64,000 nucleotides of DNA, taken from NCBI RefSeq assembly GCF_009727055.1, contig NC_052356.1, forward strand, positions 14,677 through 78,676, in the 5' to 3' direction. Positions 23,549-35,424 of this stretch are shown piece after piece. Numbering within the stretch: the first letter of the stretch is position 1; every line of letters starts with the position of its first letter. The stretch is from Benincasa hispida (taxonomy: Eukaryota; Streptophyta; Magnoliopsida; Cucurbitales; Cucurbitaceae). Made by a program: the position numbers and the translations under genes. The notes below the pieces were generated by a model. It did no database searches. It saw nothing but the letters and a program-made list of their open reading frames with translations, and was not told where the DNA came from.

Positions 23549-25041
23549 CACCCCCAAACTTAGAATCATGCTTGTCCTCAAGTATGCTTTATACTTAGGA
23601 AATTCATAATTTACCCTCTGGCTTTCCTTTGCGATGACCAGCCTCTCAGAATATAATTGAGTCATACCTCTAACCTTGGCAGCAACGCTCTCCTCATCTT
23701 CGGCGACTTCTTCACAGAAATTCTATCTAAGCTTAAATTAGGTAAGCGTCTACTCAAAAACTTTTTACTCATGCCCCGCAACTTTGCATTCAGCTTTTAA
23801 CAATGCGTACGTTTTAAAACCATTCAAAGCCTTGCGATTTATTATTAGAATGCGGCGTTGAACCTGGTTACGCTCTTCGTTTTGGCTTGCCCCCACGTGT
23901 GTCATGCAGACAGCCAACTTCGGTTGTGTGTCATATTCAACTCAATCTTGCCTTGGCTTAATTTGGCTTGTGCCAGACAGAGGAGTTGCTCTTATCGATT
24001 GATTCGGGCTACTTACTTTCATTTTGTCTTGCCCCCACAGGTGTCATGCGGACATCCAACTATGGGTAAGTGCCTTTCACAACTAAACTCTTATCAGCCT
24101 AAGTTTCCCCTTGTGTTGACAATGGAGTTGTTATTCCCAAACATCTTTTTTTTTTTTTTTTATAGAAATGCATCGCAATGTAGTGAACGTATTTCTCCGG
24201 GACCACTGCCACCCCCAAACTTAGAGAGCAGCAGCGCTCTCGCCGAAAAGCTAAAGATAAACTCATTGGGAATGCGGTAACAAATGTTTAAGCAGAGGTT
24301 TATACATAAAAAAACATAAATTGTCAAATTTTGAAGAAGCTATTAAAAGTGAGGTGAGCCTTGTGATGTTTAGTTAGAAGATGTAGTGAATTATACGTAC
24401 CATCATAGATGACTCACAAAGGTAGGCAAGCGGAAAAAGAGAATTTCAAAAGGATAACGCGTACAAGATAACAAGAAAAGAACCTTTGAGTAGAATAACA
24501 CTTGCAACCATGCCTTAGAATTCATGCGGTCAAAGCTATGCGTTGATTGATGGAGAGGATTCTTTCGCTGTAACTACGCACCGAGGAGAATTTTTGTCGC
24601 ACCTACAAGGAGCAAATGCATTGCATCCAAGAAAGCAGCTGCATATCCAAAATAACAATGAAAATAAACTAAACTAGAAAAGCAAGGTAAAGATATAGTA
24701 GAAGACGTCCTTGAAGAAATTGAAGTGAGGTCACTATGAGGAGTCTTCCATGTAGGAGATTGGACTGCTTAGGTCAGGAGGCTAGCCCTGACCATTGGAA
24801 CTTCCAGTAGTTGTTGGGCGCATGTTGGTCGTCACGTGCTTATAACTGCCTTCAGCTCATGCCACTAATTGCCCTTCTATCTTGGGGTCAATACTGGCTT
24901 TCGGCACATCGCCTAAACTTCAAATATTGTTTATAGCTTGGTTGCACAAGCTACATACTCCTAAGGTAAAAAGGTTGCCTGCGGAAACACAAAACTCAAC
25001 AAACTATTAGCTGCCAAGTCTCAACAATGGAGCCAAAAACT
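23549..25041 (-). mobile_element. Element C internal region, non-coding
   Basis: 1.5 kb between the LTRs. Read on the minus strand it starts with the PBS (25019-25035) and a leader. It then holds a 6-bp hairpin (24224-24241) followed by the PPT-like TAAGTTTGGGGGTGG (24209-24223), the paired 45-nt motif (24019-24060 and 23876-23920), the GAGGAC hairpin (23567-23586) and the PPT (23549-23562). No gag or pol similarity was seen in any frame. The order of these signals is the same as in B and A1. Confidence 0.85.
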
Positions 25042-27032
25042 TGATGCGTGGGAAATGGAGGTAAATAAATATGCATTTATCATTCGTTCTCCATGCGTCG
25101 CTGGTCATGCATTGGATATGCAATATGTGTCTAAGAATGTATGCAGTGACCATGCACTCCTACCACAAGTTTTCTTGCTCTTTCACCAAGTGTAACGAGA
25201 TCGCAAGTCTCTCGGGTGATCCGAGGTCGAACTCAGGGACTTGTAGCTAATTGTTATGAAGTGAAGTGTTTGCGGCGAAGAATAAAAGAATTTGAAGGTT
25301 ATGGGCTATGCGCTACTTCTACTCCTAACTAACAGATTAAGCAGTAGAAGTATGACTATGAGAGTTAAAGACACGACAACTGTTAATGCGTAATAAGATG
25401 CATGGGAAAAATAGATAAAATGACGGGGATGTCTTCACCGCATCAATAAGCTTGATCGCAAGGGTAACCCTAACCAACACAAGTTATGCGATTATGCTAT
25501 ACACACTTAACGAAGACGCATGCGATGTGCATGCGATAGTGTTGAGAGGCCTTATTTCTAAGTATCTATTCCTGCTCACGTGCTCTCACACCTAAACAAG
25601 ATGACCGCATACCACCATATCCTACTTCTGGACGCATGTGATGTGATCCCATACTTTCATATCCTATTTATAGGGTGCATATGCTGTGTCATAGCAAACA
25701 AACCTTATCTCTAAGCCGCTATTATTGCCTATGCGATTCAATCTGACTCTCTTAAGCCTAGATTTGGTTTTTAGACTACTCTTTCAAGTATGCCTAAATG
25801 ATGAATGATGCGCTCATAAGACAAGGTAATCACATAAACATGGTTGATATAATATTATTTCTATCTCTAGGAACACTGCTTACTTTGCTTAATGCGTTCA
25901 ACTACTTACCCTCCTGGGCAGTTGGTCGCTACTGATTCTATTCATAGACAAGCATTGCGTCTGCTCATAGACAACCATTGCTACAACTTCACACTAGGAA
26001 AATAGGATTTTCTCACAACACTCATGCAACGCACACCTCTCGGTGATTTGCTACATGCTTCATATGTCTATGCCGCATGATTAAGTATGTGATACTCTAG
26101 CAGTCTTACTTAGTAGTGCAGTAAAAGTAAAAGATGATAAGTAAATGAAGATGGAGATGGAATCGAAGGAAAATATAGAAATGCATTGATCACAAAATGT
26201 ATTAATCTCTTAAGCCACAATGTAATACAATACAATGATAGAAGAGATATGGATGGGTAGATGAAAGTAGTGTCCTACTTCCATCAGATGTGTGTCAAGA
26301 CTATCGATGGTGCCATGGACGGACGGTGGAGTAGTCTCTTTCGAGATCCAACTTTAGCGGAGCTTCAGTTGTCACTCAGAATGGTTGAAATGATGAAGAA
26401 TTCTCAAGACTATCTTCTCACACTTTGGTTTGGATCACAAGGATCTGCTCTAAGGCAGAAAACCTTTGATGATTTGAAGTTGGGCACTAAGGCTTGTATT
26501 TATAGAGCTTGATCGCTGAAAACATTAATGGTCCTCTCTGAAATTCAGCAGCTAACGGCGTGATGGACCTACTCTGAATCTCTGCTGCTAACGGCATGGT
26601 AGGTGAAATGTCAACATCATCTTTTGATACTATCGAGGTATGCGTTCATGCTTGGGTTTCGGAGTATCATTGCATTCCACCACCCTTGCGGTCATCCCTC
26701 TATTATGGTTATACTCTGTAGCCACAACCTTTATGCGATGGACGCATGTAGTTAATAGCCGCAACATCCATGTGTCGAGCGTATGCGATCACGTCTGCGA
26801 TGCTTCTGCGATGGCGAGATTCATTGCAGCGATCGATTCCTACGTTAGCTACAAAAATAGAAAATTGGACGCATAATAACGCATAATAATGGGTTAGCTG
26901 AGATTCTTAATGTTGATCGACGCAAGCTCGTTTTCTCATGAATTCTTAGTATAATCGCCGCATATTCTACTTAACAGCCTTCATAATTCTAAATAAAAGA
27001 CCTATAATGACGTATATTTCTACTCGTCATCA
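25042..27032 (-). repeat. Element C 5' LTR
   Basis: 1,991 bp on the minus strand from TGATGACGAG (27032) to ACGCATCA (25042). The TATA box CTATAAATA is at 26497-26505 (minus). Just upstream of it are two degenerate copies of a module reading GCTAACGGC then TGATGG (about 26545-26600). The LTR is followed by the PBS on the minus strand. Confidence 0.93.
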
Positions 27033-27037
27033 CTTGA

Positions 27038-27382
27038 CATATTTGAAAACTATTTTAGATATAACTTACTCTATTCACTTTAAAGGATAACATGATGCAA
27101 GGATTAGGTTGGAGACCATATGTAAGCACTTAGTGGAAGGAATAACATGGAATGTGGGTGCATCTCGTTGGTGAACATATGCTTTTCATTGACATAACTG
27201 TTTGTATTATATAAAAGGATTCTCTAGGCTAAAGTGTGAAAGGATCTTCTAGACTGTCTAGGAATACGAGACATGTCTCTAGTGTGCTAGGGCAAGTGGG
27301 AGAGCATGTAAGGTATAGTGTATGCCCTAGAATACATGTCTGACCGACTCATATTTCCTCGACTATAGTGCAAGTGGGAGAT
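27038..27382 (+). pseudogene. 3' end of element E internal region with PPT
   Basis: A short non-coding tail resumes after the TSD of element C. It contains two similar AGTGTGCTAGGGCAAGTGGGAG-type stretches and ends with CAAGTGGGAGAT (27371-27382), a Copia-style PPT, immediately before the TGTTGGGG start of the LTR. Confidence 0.7.
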
Positions 27383-28624
27383 TGTTGGGGTGTATGTCCT
27401 AAAGCCTCGTAATTTTATGTTAGTTGAATCAATGGTTGATTAATTTTATATTACTTGTGCAATAATCCATTAACCTAAGATCCAAGGTTATCTGATGTAA
27501 CTTAAACATGTATGTAGAGACATACAGGTGGATCATGTTTAAGTGATAACCTAAATGGTCTGTAGTATATGGATATGGTTTATGCTTTATCCTGGTAACA
27601 CTACCGATACAACCCACTTTGTAACCGTTATAATTGTTGTAAAGTACTACAAAGTATCTTATCCTGATCATTCTCGTGGAGACATGTAAACAGGGGTATC
27701 TTATGAAAAAGTGTTTGCATAAAGACTGGATCACAAAATGTTAAGTCTCTTTTTATAACGTCTTTGCTAGAAGAGACTTACATTTCACTAGAATGACCAT
27801 AGGTGACTTGACCTTAATCTTGAGTGAGTTGTGAAATCCTGCCTATGAGGGCGGTCCTTTGATTTTTATGGGTGGGAGTGGCCAGATTCGTCGACTAATT
27901 AAGCCTACCATTTTGGGGATTCGTCTGATTTGAGGTTTGGAAACACAGCTACATAAGAAGGAATTCACTTCTTCTTTATAGTTAGAGTAAGAAGATAAAT
28001 TGCTCCCTTAAGGGTTGATTCCGAGGCTTGAATAATGAGACGTCTCACCCTCTCCTAGTCCCAGAGGAGTTCAGTCATAGTTGGACTATGATTAATTGTT
28101 CATTAGACTTTTTATTTTTTATTCATTTGTTTATAAAAAGAAAATTGAAAATGGACAAATCAAGTTAGTGGATTAATCCAACTTTTGTTGGATTAATCAA
28201 TTGATCAACATCTATCTCATTATAATGGTGCCAATTGAAGTGTCATTTAGCTGTTTCATTTAGTGCTTGCATGAGAGATGCATAAATACATCAAATTTCA
28301 AAGATTGAAGTGCGGATTTGCTTAATTTTTGGAAATTCTGCTCAAAATCTATACTCCCTCTCAAACCCTCTTGGTTCCCTCACTCAATTGACTTTAATTT
28401 AGTGTTTCCACCACACAATCCAAGTAGAGGATAGTAGAAAAGATCATTGTAGTGTTCTACTAGGAGAGGAGCTGGAATTGTTGAGATTCATCAGATGTAT
28501 TTTTCATCTTGAAACCCTCTTTTGAAAAAAAAAATTTACATGCATGCTTTTAAACTCAAATTAAGTGTAATTAGAGTGCTTATTGATTCTGATTGCTTTC
28601 GCATTTTGCATGGTTACTCTATCA
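27383..28624 (+). repeat. Copia-type LTR shared by elements E and F
   Basis: It starts TGTTGGGGTGTATG right after a PPT, so it is a 3' LTR for E. It is followed by a PBS-like sequence and, further on, Copia gag, so it also fits as the 5' LTR of F. The end is placed at CTCTATCA (28624) because TTCTATCTGAGC at 28627-28638 matches 9 of 12 bases of the usual initiator-Met PBS TGGTATCAGAGC. The end could be some bases off. Confidence 0.65.
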
Positions 28625-29015
28625 GTTTCTATCTGAGCATGATTTAAGCACTCAATTAACGATAATTTGAGTTTGATGGGTGAATTTCTAAGAATACATG
28701 TTTGGTTGACTGATATGGTTGAAGTTCAACTTTTGCATTATATTTCTCCTTGATTATGAAGTTTAATTTGTGACTGGCTCTTGATTGATGAGCTTATGTG
28801 TGTGCTCTAGAGTCTGTAATTATTTTGGAATCAATAGAGTTGAAATTAGGCTGTAATTGAAGATTGAAGCAAGCTAGGTTCGTAGCAGAAACCTGGAGAA
28901 GCTACTACTAGCAAGTATCATCGCAACGCTGCTCTTGATGAAGCACGTGGCATTGCAATGTTGGGATGGGGCTTTGCAATGCTGCTCATCCCAGCCCAGA
29001 AAGACGCACCGTGAG

Positions 29016-29058
29016 CCAGTTCGCGCTGGGTCAATCCAGTTCGCGCTGGGTCAATCCG
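29016..29058. repeat. 20-bp tandem repeat
   Basis: CCAGTTCGCGCTGGGTCAAT occurs at 29016-29035 and again, identical, at 29036-29055, with the start of a third copy. Each unit contains the short inverted pair CCAG/CTGG. Confidence 0.9.
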
Positions 29059-29489
29059 GTTCCACCATTTTAGCTGACTTCTGGTCTGGTTCAGCTCAAA
29101 TTGGACTGGTTTAGCCTCAATTGGAGCATTAGAGGGCTGGTTAGGGTCCTTTCTGGGTCAAGTTGAGCGGTCCAGCCTTAATTTGTAGAAGTTTTGAACT
29201 TTTTTTGTAATAATTAGTTATTATTTGCTTGCTTAGGATGAAGAAGTTGAACCATATTAGTGTTGTTTAAATAATTATGCATGTGATGTATGTTATATTT
29301 AAATTAAACATATATGTGCATATAGTATGTCATGTAGATTTAAAATCCCACTATAGGAAAGCATGTTGCATGCATAATCATATGTTATAAGTTAGTTATA
29401 ATATATAGTATGCATGTTTCAGGTTTCTAATGTTTAATATAAGTGTTATGTTAAAGTTTGAATGCCTTTGATATTTGTTATGAATGCAA

Positions 29490-31350
29490 TGTTGGGTTTT
29501 ATGTCCTAAAACTCGCAGTTTGTAAAATGATAAACATTTTCTATAATCAATATACTTATTATTGATTTCATCAATTGTATGAATGTCTAAATCCAATAAA
29601 CTAAGACCCATGACTATTGTATGAGTACTTGAAATTTATGTGGAGACATAAGAGTGGATCAGGTTGGAGTAAATAGTCAAAATGATCTATGGTACATGAA
29701 TAAGGTTGGGCACCTTATTCTGGTAACATCATTGGATGTGGCCTACTCTGTAGTTGTTACAAAGAGTTGTAAAGTGCTACATATGATGTGATCCTAATTC
29801 GTACTTGTTATCCCATGAGGAGTAGGGGCGTCCTATGCAATGAGTTTGCATAAGATCAAGACCAAGAAATAAGTCACTCTTACTTTATAACGTTATTTAC
29901 TGTTTAAGACTGACTATTTCATCTAGATGACCTAGGTAACTCGATCTTAATCTTGAGCTAGCTATGATCTTCTATTTATTCGGGACTGCCTTAGATTTGC
30001 ATAGGTGAGGGTTGGCTCAACAATACCGGATCAATAAGACTCCCATTTCAAGGGTAAGTCCGGATAGATAGCTAGGGACATAGGGTGCAAGATGGAGTTC
30101 ATGCCTACCTGATTTAGGGAAAGAAAAAAGGTTGTTCTCTCAAGTACTAAATTCAGGTCTTGAACAAGGGGCCCACTCTCTCACTGGACTGAGAGAGTTT
30201 GGTTTAGTGATTGGATCACAAACCAGTTGTTCATTAGAGGATCAGTAAGGTTTTAAGGAATAAACGTAATCTCGAGGTAAAACAGATATTCGATGTAGTC
30301 GTTACTACGAACAACCTGTGAAGAGTTGACTTGTTGATTACGGTTAAATCATATGAACATAATATATCTACAGTGAGGGGAGTGCAACTATGGGCTTTAG
30401 TGGAGTAACACATTAGTTAACGAATGGGGATTAATCTGGTCTAATGAGTTTAGCCAATTAATCTCGGATCGTTGGAGCCCATGATCTGTAGGTCCACGAG
30501 GTCCCCCTACTAGCTCGTAATAGACTAACTCTAGAATAGCGTGATAAGTTAATTTGAAATGTTCAAATTAGAATTATAGAAATTAGTAATTATATAAGAT
30601 ATAATTACGTGTTTAATTTGAGAATTAAATGGAATAGGAGAATTTATATATTTAAATTTGATTTAAATATATAAAGATGGATATGTATAAAAATTAATTT
30701 AATATTTTATATTAAATTAATTAAGTTTCATTTAATAATTAATTTATGAAATTAATTAATTTTTTCAATTTTTAAATCAAAATAGATTTTATAAAATCAT
30801 TTTTGATTTTATGATAAAATTGGAAATTTAGAAAAAGCAAAACACAAAATGGAAAAAGTAGTTTTTCCATTATCCATCTTTCAAGTAGCTCACACAAATA
30901 GCACTCTCTTTGCCTTGTCTTCTCCAAGCATGAGCTACAACTCATTCAACTCTCTCCTTTGCATGTTGATTTGCAATATAATGAAGAGATTGGAGTGAAA
31001 TTGAGGCATGCAATCTATAGAGAATTTCAGAGAAAATTCGGGTTGAAGAAAGGGTTCTTCACCAAGATTGCTTTTGTGAGCTTTTCTTCTTCATCCCTTG
31101 ATTCAAGCTTGTTTTGAGTCCCACAACTCAATCTAGAGCACCAAGAGAATAGTGGAAAAGACCTTGAGGTAGTCTGCAACAAGATTCAGAGAAGATAGCA
31201 GCTGGAGAAGGAGCTTTGAAGAAGTTCTACAAGAGGTATGTCTTGAAACTCATTTTTTTTGTAAGAGCATGCTTTATATTTTACCAAAATTAGTGAATTA
31301 GAGTGCTTAGATGATCTTTGTGCTTCCATTATTTCTGATACAACCCTACA
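29490..31350 (+). mobile_element. Solo LTR, family D (TSD TGCAA)
   Basis: 1,861 bp from TGTTGGGTTTTATGTCC to CAACCCTACA, with TGCAA at 29485-29489 and 31351-31355. It is the plus-strand counterpart of the solo LTR at 2799-4652 and inserted into the leader of Copia element F. There is no internal region. Confidence 0.95.
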
Positions 31351-32475
31351 TGCAAAGCATGTCTACATTTTATAAGTTGTTATAAAATGGGATTAGACAT
31401 TTAAAATTCATAACAAACATAAGCAACATGCTCACTTAAGTTAACAATTTATTTTAATAGTTAAAATAGGTCATTATTTTAAAAAATTCAGTTACAAAGT
31501 TAATCGGTCCATAATCCTGTCAATGGCTGGAGGTATGTAAGTTCATGGTTTACATAACACCTGTACCTAAGGATTATGGTCGAAATGTTGAGCATTATTA
31601 ATCGGTTTTATGAGCTCGTGTAAGCAGTGTAAGGTTTTAAAATTGGTTTACCACCTAGACATCGTAGGTTAAAATCCAAATATAAACATTATACTTGGAT
31701 TAGCCACATAGACTTAGATTGTTTCAATTAGCCGTAATATACCTAAGTAAAAGAATACCCAAACACTTAGAACACTTCAGTGGGAGATTAATAATATATA
31801 TGATATATCATTTTTAGCTTTCATGTCAAGAGTTCAAATCATGAGATTCATGCTTGGCTTCGTGTCGCTTTTACTACGACTGCTCCATTCGAAAAGTGTT
31901 TGCATGGGTCGATAACAAGTTAAACGGGGGAAGTAGTTCATAGTAAGTGGGTGAAGGAAATGTGTCAACATATCCTACAGTCTCCTCCATTAGTTTGAAA
32001 TCGTGAGATTCTTATGTTATGCCTGCTATTGTTTTCAGGCAACATTAGCTAGTCGTTAACCACGGTGATCCCCTTGGAGGGTTGCCACATAAGATTTAGA
32101 ACAACCCAAACTTCTAAAATGAATAAGGTTTCATAGTTCTGTCTTGAACATAGTTTTCCAAATCGGGAGCATATTCATACCGTTCTATGAAATCTTAAAA
32201 TAGAGGGTAACACTTATAAGAGTTATTAAGTGTTAGTAAGTTCTTGACCGAAAACGGTAACCAAATAGCTATAGGAATCAAAGTTATTCTAGATATAGTA
32301 TTTGGTCAATATTGTCTTGCTTTAGTGAAGGAATATTTGACTACCCCTTGGTAGCATCTATTCTGACTCATTAAAGTATCGTGGAAAATGAATAAAGAAA
32401 TATGGTTACTTCATTACTTTTGATAAAATTGGGTTTAATATAATAAGTCCAGTAGAATTTGTTTAATTTTCAGCA

Positions 32476-33348
32476 ATGTCGAACTCGATTATATAACTAC
32501 TAGCTTATGATAAATTCAACAGAAAAGGGTACTCAAAATGGAAATCAAACATAAATACAATACTAGTTGTTGATGATTTGAGGTTTTTTTTAATGGAAGA
32601 ATGTCCTCCTCTTCCTAATTCAAACGCTAACCGAAATGTGCGAGAAGTCTATGACAAATGGGTTCGGGCTAACGAAAAGGCCAGAGCTTATCTGATGTGC
32701 TCAATAAGAAGCATGATGCCATGGTAGCTGCACATGAGATCATGGCATCGTTACAAAAGTTTTTCGGGCAACCAACTTCCTCGGTACGACATGAAGTTAT
32801 TAAATACGTCTATAACTCCCGCAAGAAAGAAGGGACCTCTGTTAGAGAACATGTCCTGGACATGATGGCCCATTTTAACATTGCAGAAGCTCATGGCGCT
32901 GTCATAGATGAAAGGAGTTGAGTTAGTATGATAATGGAATCTCTTCTGAAGAGCTTTGTAACATTTCGTACTAATGTTGTAATGAATAAGATTGATTACA
33001 ATTTGACCACTCTTCTGAATGAACTACAGACTTATCAATCCTTGATAAAAAACAAGGAAAGTGGAGTAAATGTTGTTTCACAAAAGAAATCTCGGAAGTG
33101 ATCTTCCTCTGAAACGAAACCTTTAGAGAAAAAGAATTTTTTTTTCTTCTTAAAAGAATAAGAGTATCCAGATGAAGAAGAAAGGAAAAGGGAAGAAAAA
33201 TACCCTTGCTAAAAACAACAAGAATAAAGGACCAAAAGGAAAATGTTTCCACTGCAATGAAGTCGGGCATTGGAAATGTATTTGCCTGCAGTATCTTGCT
33301 GAAAAGAGAGCTGAAAAGGCAAAACAAGGTAAATCAGATTACTTGTAA
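32476..33348 (+). pseudogene. Copia element F gag
   Basis: A start codon at 32476 opens a Copia gag. An early stop falls at codon 7. KGYSKWKSNINTILVVDDLRF (about 32527-32589) and ANEKARAYLM are typical N-terminal gag blocks. A frameshift near 32695 moves to the open piece 32697-32921 (KKHDAMVAAHEIMASLQKFFG). The zinc knuckle C-F-H-C-N-E-V-G-H-W-K-C-I-C lies at 33244-33285 (CX2CX4HX4C). The product would coat element RNA. It is broken here. Confidence 0.9.
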
Positions 33349-33379
33349 TTGAAACATGTTTAATGGAAAGTTCTCATTT

Positions 33380-34790
33380 AACCTGGATATGGTGCTGCTA
33401 ACCATATTTGCACTTTTCTTCAGAAAACTGGTTCTTAGACTCAACTTTCGGAAAATGAAATGACTTTCAATATAGGAACGACTGAAATCATTTTAGCAGA
33501 AGCAGTAGAAGACGTCAAGTTATATTTCGGAGGTTCTTACATTTTGCTTGAAAATGTATATTATGTACCCAAAATGAAAAGGAACTTAATCTCCGTTTCT
33601 TGTTTACTAGAAAATATGTACAAAGTAACTTTTGATATCAATGAAGGGTTCATTACTTCAAGAGATGTTCATTTTTGTTCTACTAAACTCGAAAATAACT
33701 TGTCTATGTTAAAATAAATTGAGGAAAAAGCCATTTTAAATATAGAAATGTTTAAAATGGTAGAAACTCAAAATAAAAAGCGAAAGATTTCTACCAATTC
33801 CTATCTTTGGCACCTAAGACTTGGTCACATAAATCTCGACAAGATTGAGAGATTGGTAAAAAAGGTCATCTAAATCAGTTAGAAGACAACTCATTACCTC
33901 CGTGTGAATCATGTCTTGAGGGTAAAATGATCAAAAGATCTTTTATAGGAAAAGGTCTTAAAACTAAAGAACCTCTAGAACTCATGCATTCTAACCTTTG
34001 TGGTCTAATGAATGTGAAAGCTCAAGAAGGATATGAATATTTCGTCAATTTTGTTGATGATTATCGAGATACAATTATATTTACTTAATGAGTCAAAAGT
34101 TTGAAACTCTTGAAAAGTTAAAAGAATTTAAGATAGAAGTTGAAAACTTATTAGGTAAGAGAATCAAACGCTTCGATCAAATCGAGGTGGTGAGCATATG
34201 GATTGACAATTCCAGAACTATCTAGTAGATGGTATACAATCCCAACTCACAACACTTGGAACACCACAATAAAATGGTGTTGCAGAAAGGAGAAATCAAA
34301 CCTTGATGGACATGGTTTGCTCAATGATGAGTTATGCTCAGTTACCTCAATCCTTTTGGGGGTATGTAGTACGAACTACTGTATATATATATTATAACAT
34401 ATTTCCCTTAAAAAGTGTTTCTGAAACACCATATAAGTTATGGAGAGGACGTAAGAGTAATTTACGTCACTTTAGAATCTAGGGATGCTCAACATACGTG
34501 TTGGTGCAAAACCCTAAGAAGTTGGAATGACGTTCAAAATTATGTCTATTTGTAGGATACCCTAAAGAAATAAAAGGTGAACTGTTTTATGATCTTCAAG
34601 AAGATAAAGTATTTGTATCGAAAAATGCTACATTCTTGGAAGAAGATCATACTAGGAATCATCAACCTCGTAGTAAACTAGTATTGAGTGAAATGACCAG
34701 AGACACTACAGATAAATCAACAAATGTTATTGATCAAGCTGGTCCATCAACAACAGTTGTTGCTCCATCACGTCCTTCTCAATAGTTGAG
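33380..34790 (+). pseudogene. Copia element F protease/integrase region
   Basis: NWFLDST near 33427 stands where Copia proteases have W-x-LDSG, so the active site is damaged. The open frame 33460-33717 continues with LENVYYVPKMKRNLISV, a normal protease-integrase linker. Integrase follows: HLRLGHINLDKIE and PCESCLEGKM form the HHCC finger (33810-33935), then EPLELMHSNLCG, where Asp is expected at the Asn, and NGVAERRNQTLMDM near 34275-34316 carrying the core Glu. Integrase before reverse transcriptase fixes the Copia order. Stops and frameshifts are frequent. Confidence 0.88.
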
Positions 34791-35424
34791 AATGCTTCGG
34801 AGTAGCGGGAGGGTTGTTCTTTAGCCTGACCACTACACGAGTTTAATAGAAACTCAGGTCATCATACTTGATGATGGCCTAAAGGTTCCATTGATCTTTA
34901 AATAGGCAATGTAAGATGTTGATAGAGAATAGTAGATAAAAGCCATGGATGTTGAAATGGAGTCAATGTACTTAAATTCTGTCTGGGAACTTGTACATTA
35001 ACCAGATGGGGTTAAACCTATTGCTTGGAAATGGATCTACAAAAGCAAATGAGATCAAACGGGCAAGGTGCAAACCTATAAAGCCAAACTCGTGGCAAAA
35101 GGTTTTACCTAAAGAGAGGGGGTAGACTATGAAGAAACCTTCTCTCCTACTGCCATGATAAAATCTATAAGAATACTTTTGTCCATTGCCGCATATAATG
35201 ACTATGAAAGATGGCAAATGGATGTCAAGACAACATTTTTTAATGGCCATCTTGATGAAAGTATTTTCATGAATCAACCAGAAGGGTTCATTGAACAGGA
35301 TCAAGAGCACAAATTTTGTAAGCTCAAAAGGTCCATATATGGATTAAAACAAGCATCTAGATCTGGGAATATAATGTTTGATATTGCGATAAAACAAGCA
35401 TATATGGATTAAAAAAAGGTATAA
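34791..35424 (+). pseudogene. Copia element F reverse transcriptase, truncated
   Basis: Blocks seen are AWKWIYKSK, YKAKLVAKGFT, VDYEETFSPTAMIKSIRILLS (35125-35187), WQMDVKTTFFNGHLDE (35212-35259) and SIYGLKQASR (35332-35361). The domain is cut soon after, within a few residues of KKV (35413-35421), by the LTR of family H. The catalytic YVDD, RNase H and the 3' LTR of F are absent from the window. A small duplication of an ATAATGTTTGATAT stretch (35371 and 35421) lies at the break. Confidence 0.88.

Larger units (their letters stand above)
10855..27032 (-). mobile_element. Element C, coding-deficient Gypsy-type element (TSD CTTGA)
   Basis: On the minus strand the order is 5' LTR 27032-25042, PBS (25019-25035), 1.5 kb of non-coding internal DNA (23549-25041), PPT (23549-23562), and 3' LTR 23548-10855. 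The 3' LTR is interrupted by element B. The TSD CTTGA is perfect at 10850-10854 and 27033-27037. Without element B the copy is about 5.46 kb. There is no gag, protease, reverse transcriptase or integrase. It has the form of a large retrotransposon derivative that must be moved in trans. Its tRNA-Asp-type PBS and shared 3' motifs point to Athila/Tat-like helpers such as B. Confidence 0.9.
9017..28624 (+). mobile_element. Copia-type element E, host of the nested block
   Basis: A truncated 5' LTR starts TGTTGGGG at 9017. Degraded internal sequence follows at 9257-10854 and resumes at 27033-27382. The element ends with the PPT AAGTGGGAGAT and a 3' LTR that also starts TGTTGGGG (27383). Element C sits in the middle with its own intact TSD, so E was there first. 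The right LTR probably also serves as the 5' LTR of Copia element F. No reliable TSD for E was found. Confidence 0.6.
28625..32475 (+). other. Leader of Copia element F
   Basis: Between the LTR and gag lie about 2 kb of F leader plus a nested solo LTR (29490-31350). The part at 28880-29060 is unusually GC-rich with GCAACGCTG/CATTGCAATG words and a 20-bp tandem repeat. The part 31500-32470 has no frame. Confidence 0.55.

Noticed and set aside
9012..28624. TATCA at 9012-9016 and 28620-28624 as a TSD for element E
   Set aside because: Using it would place the LTR end at ACTC instead of a CA terminus, and the PBS-like sequence after it argues that the LTR includes TATCA. Probably chance.
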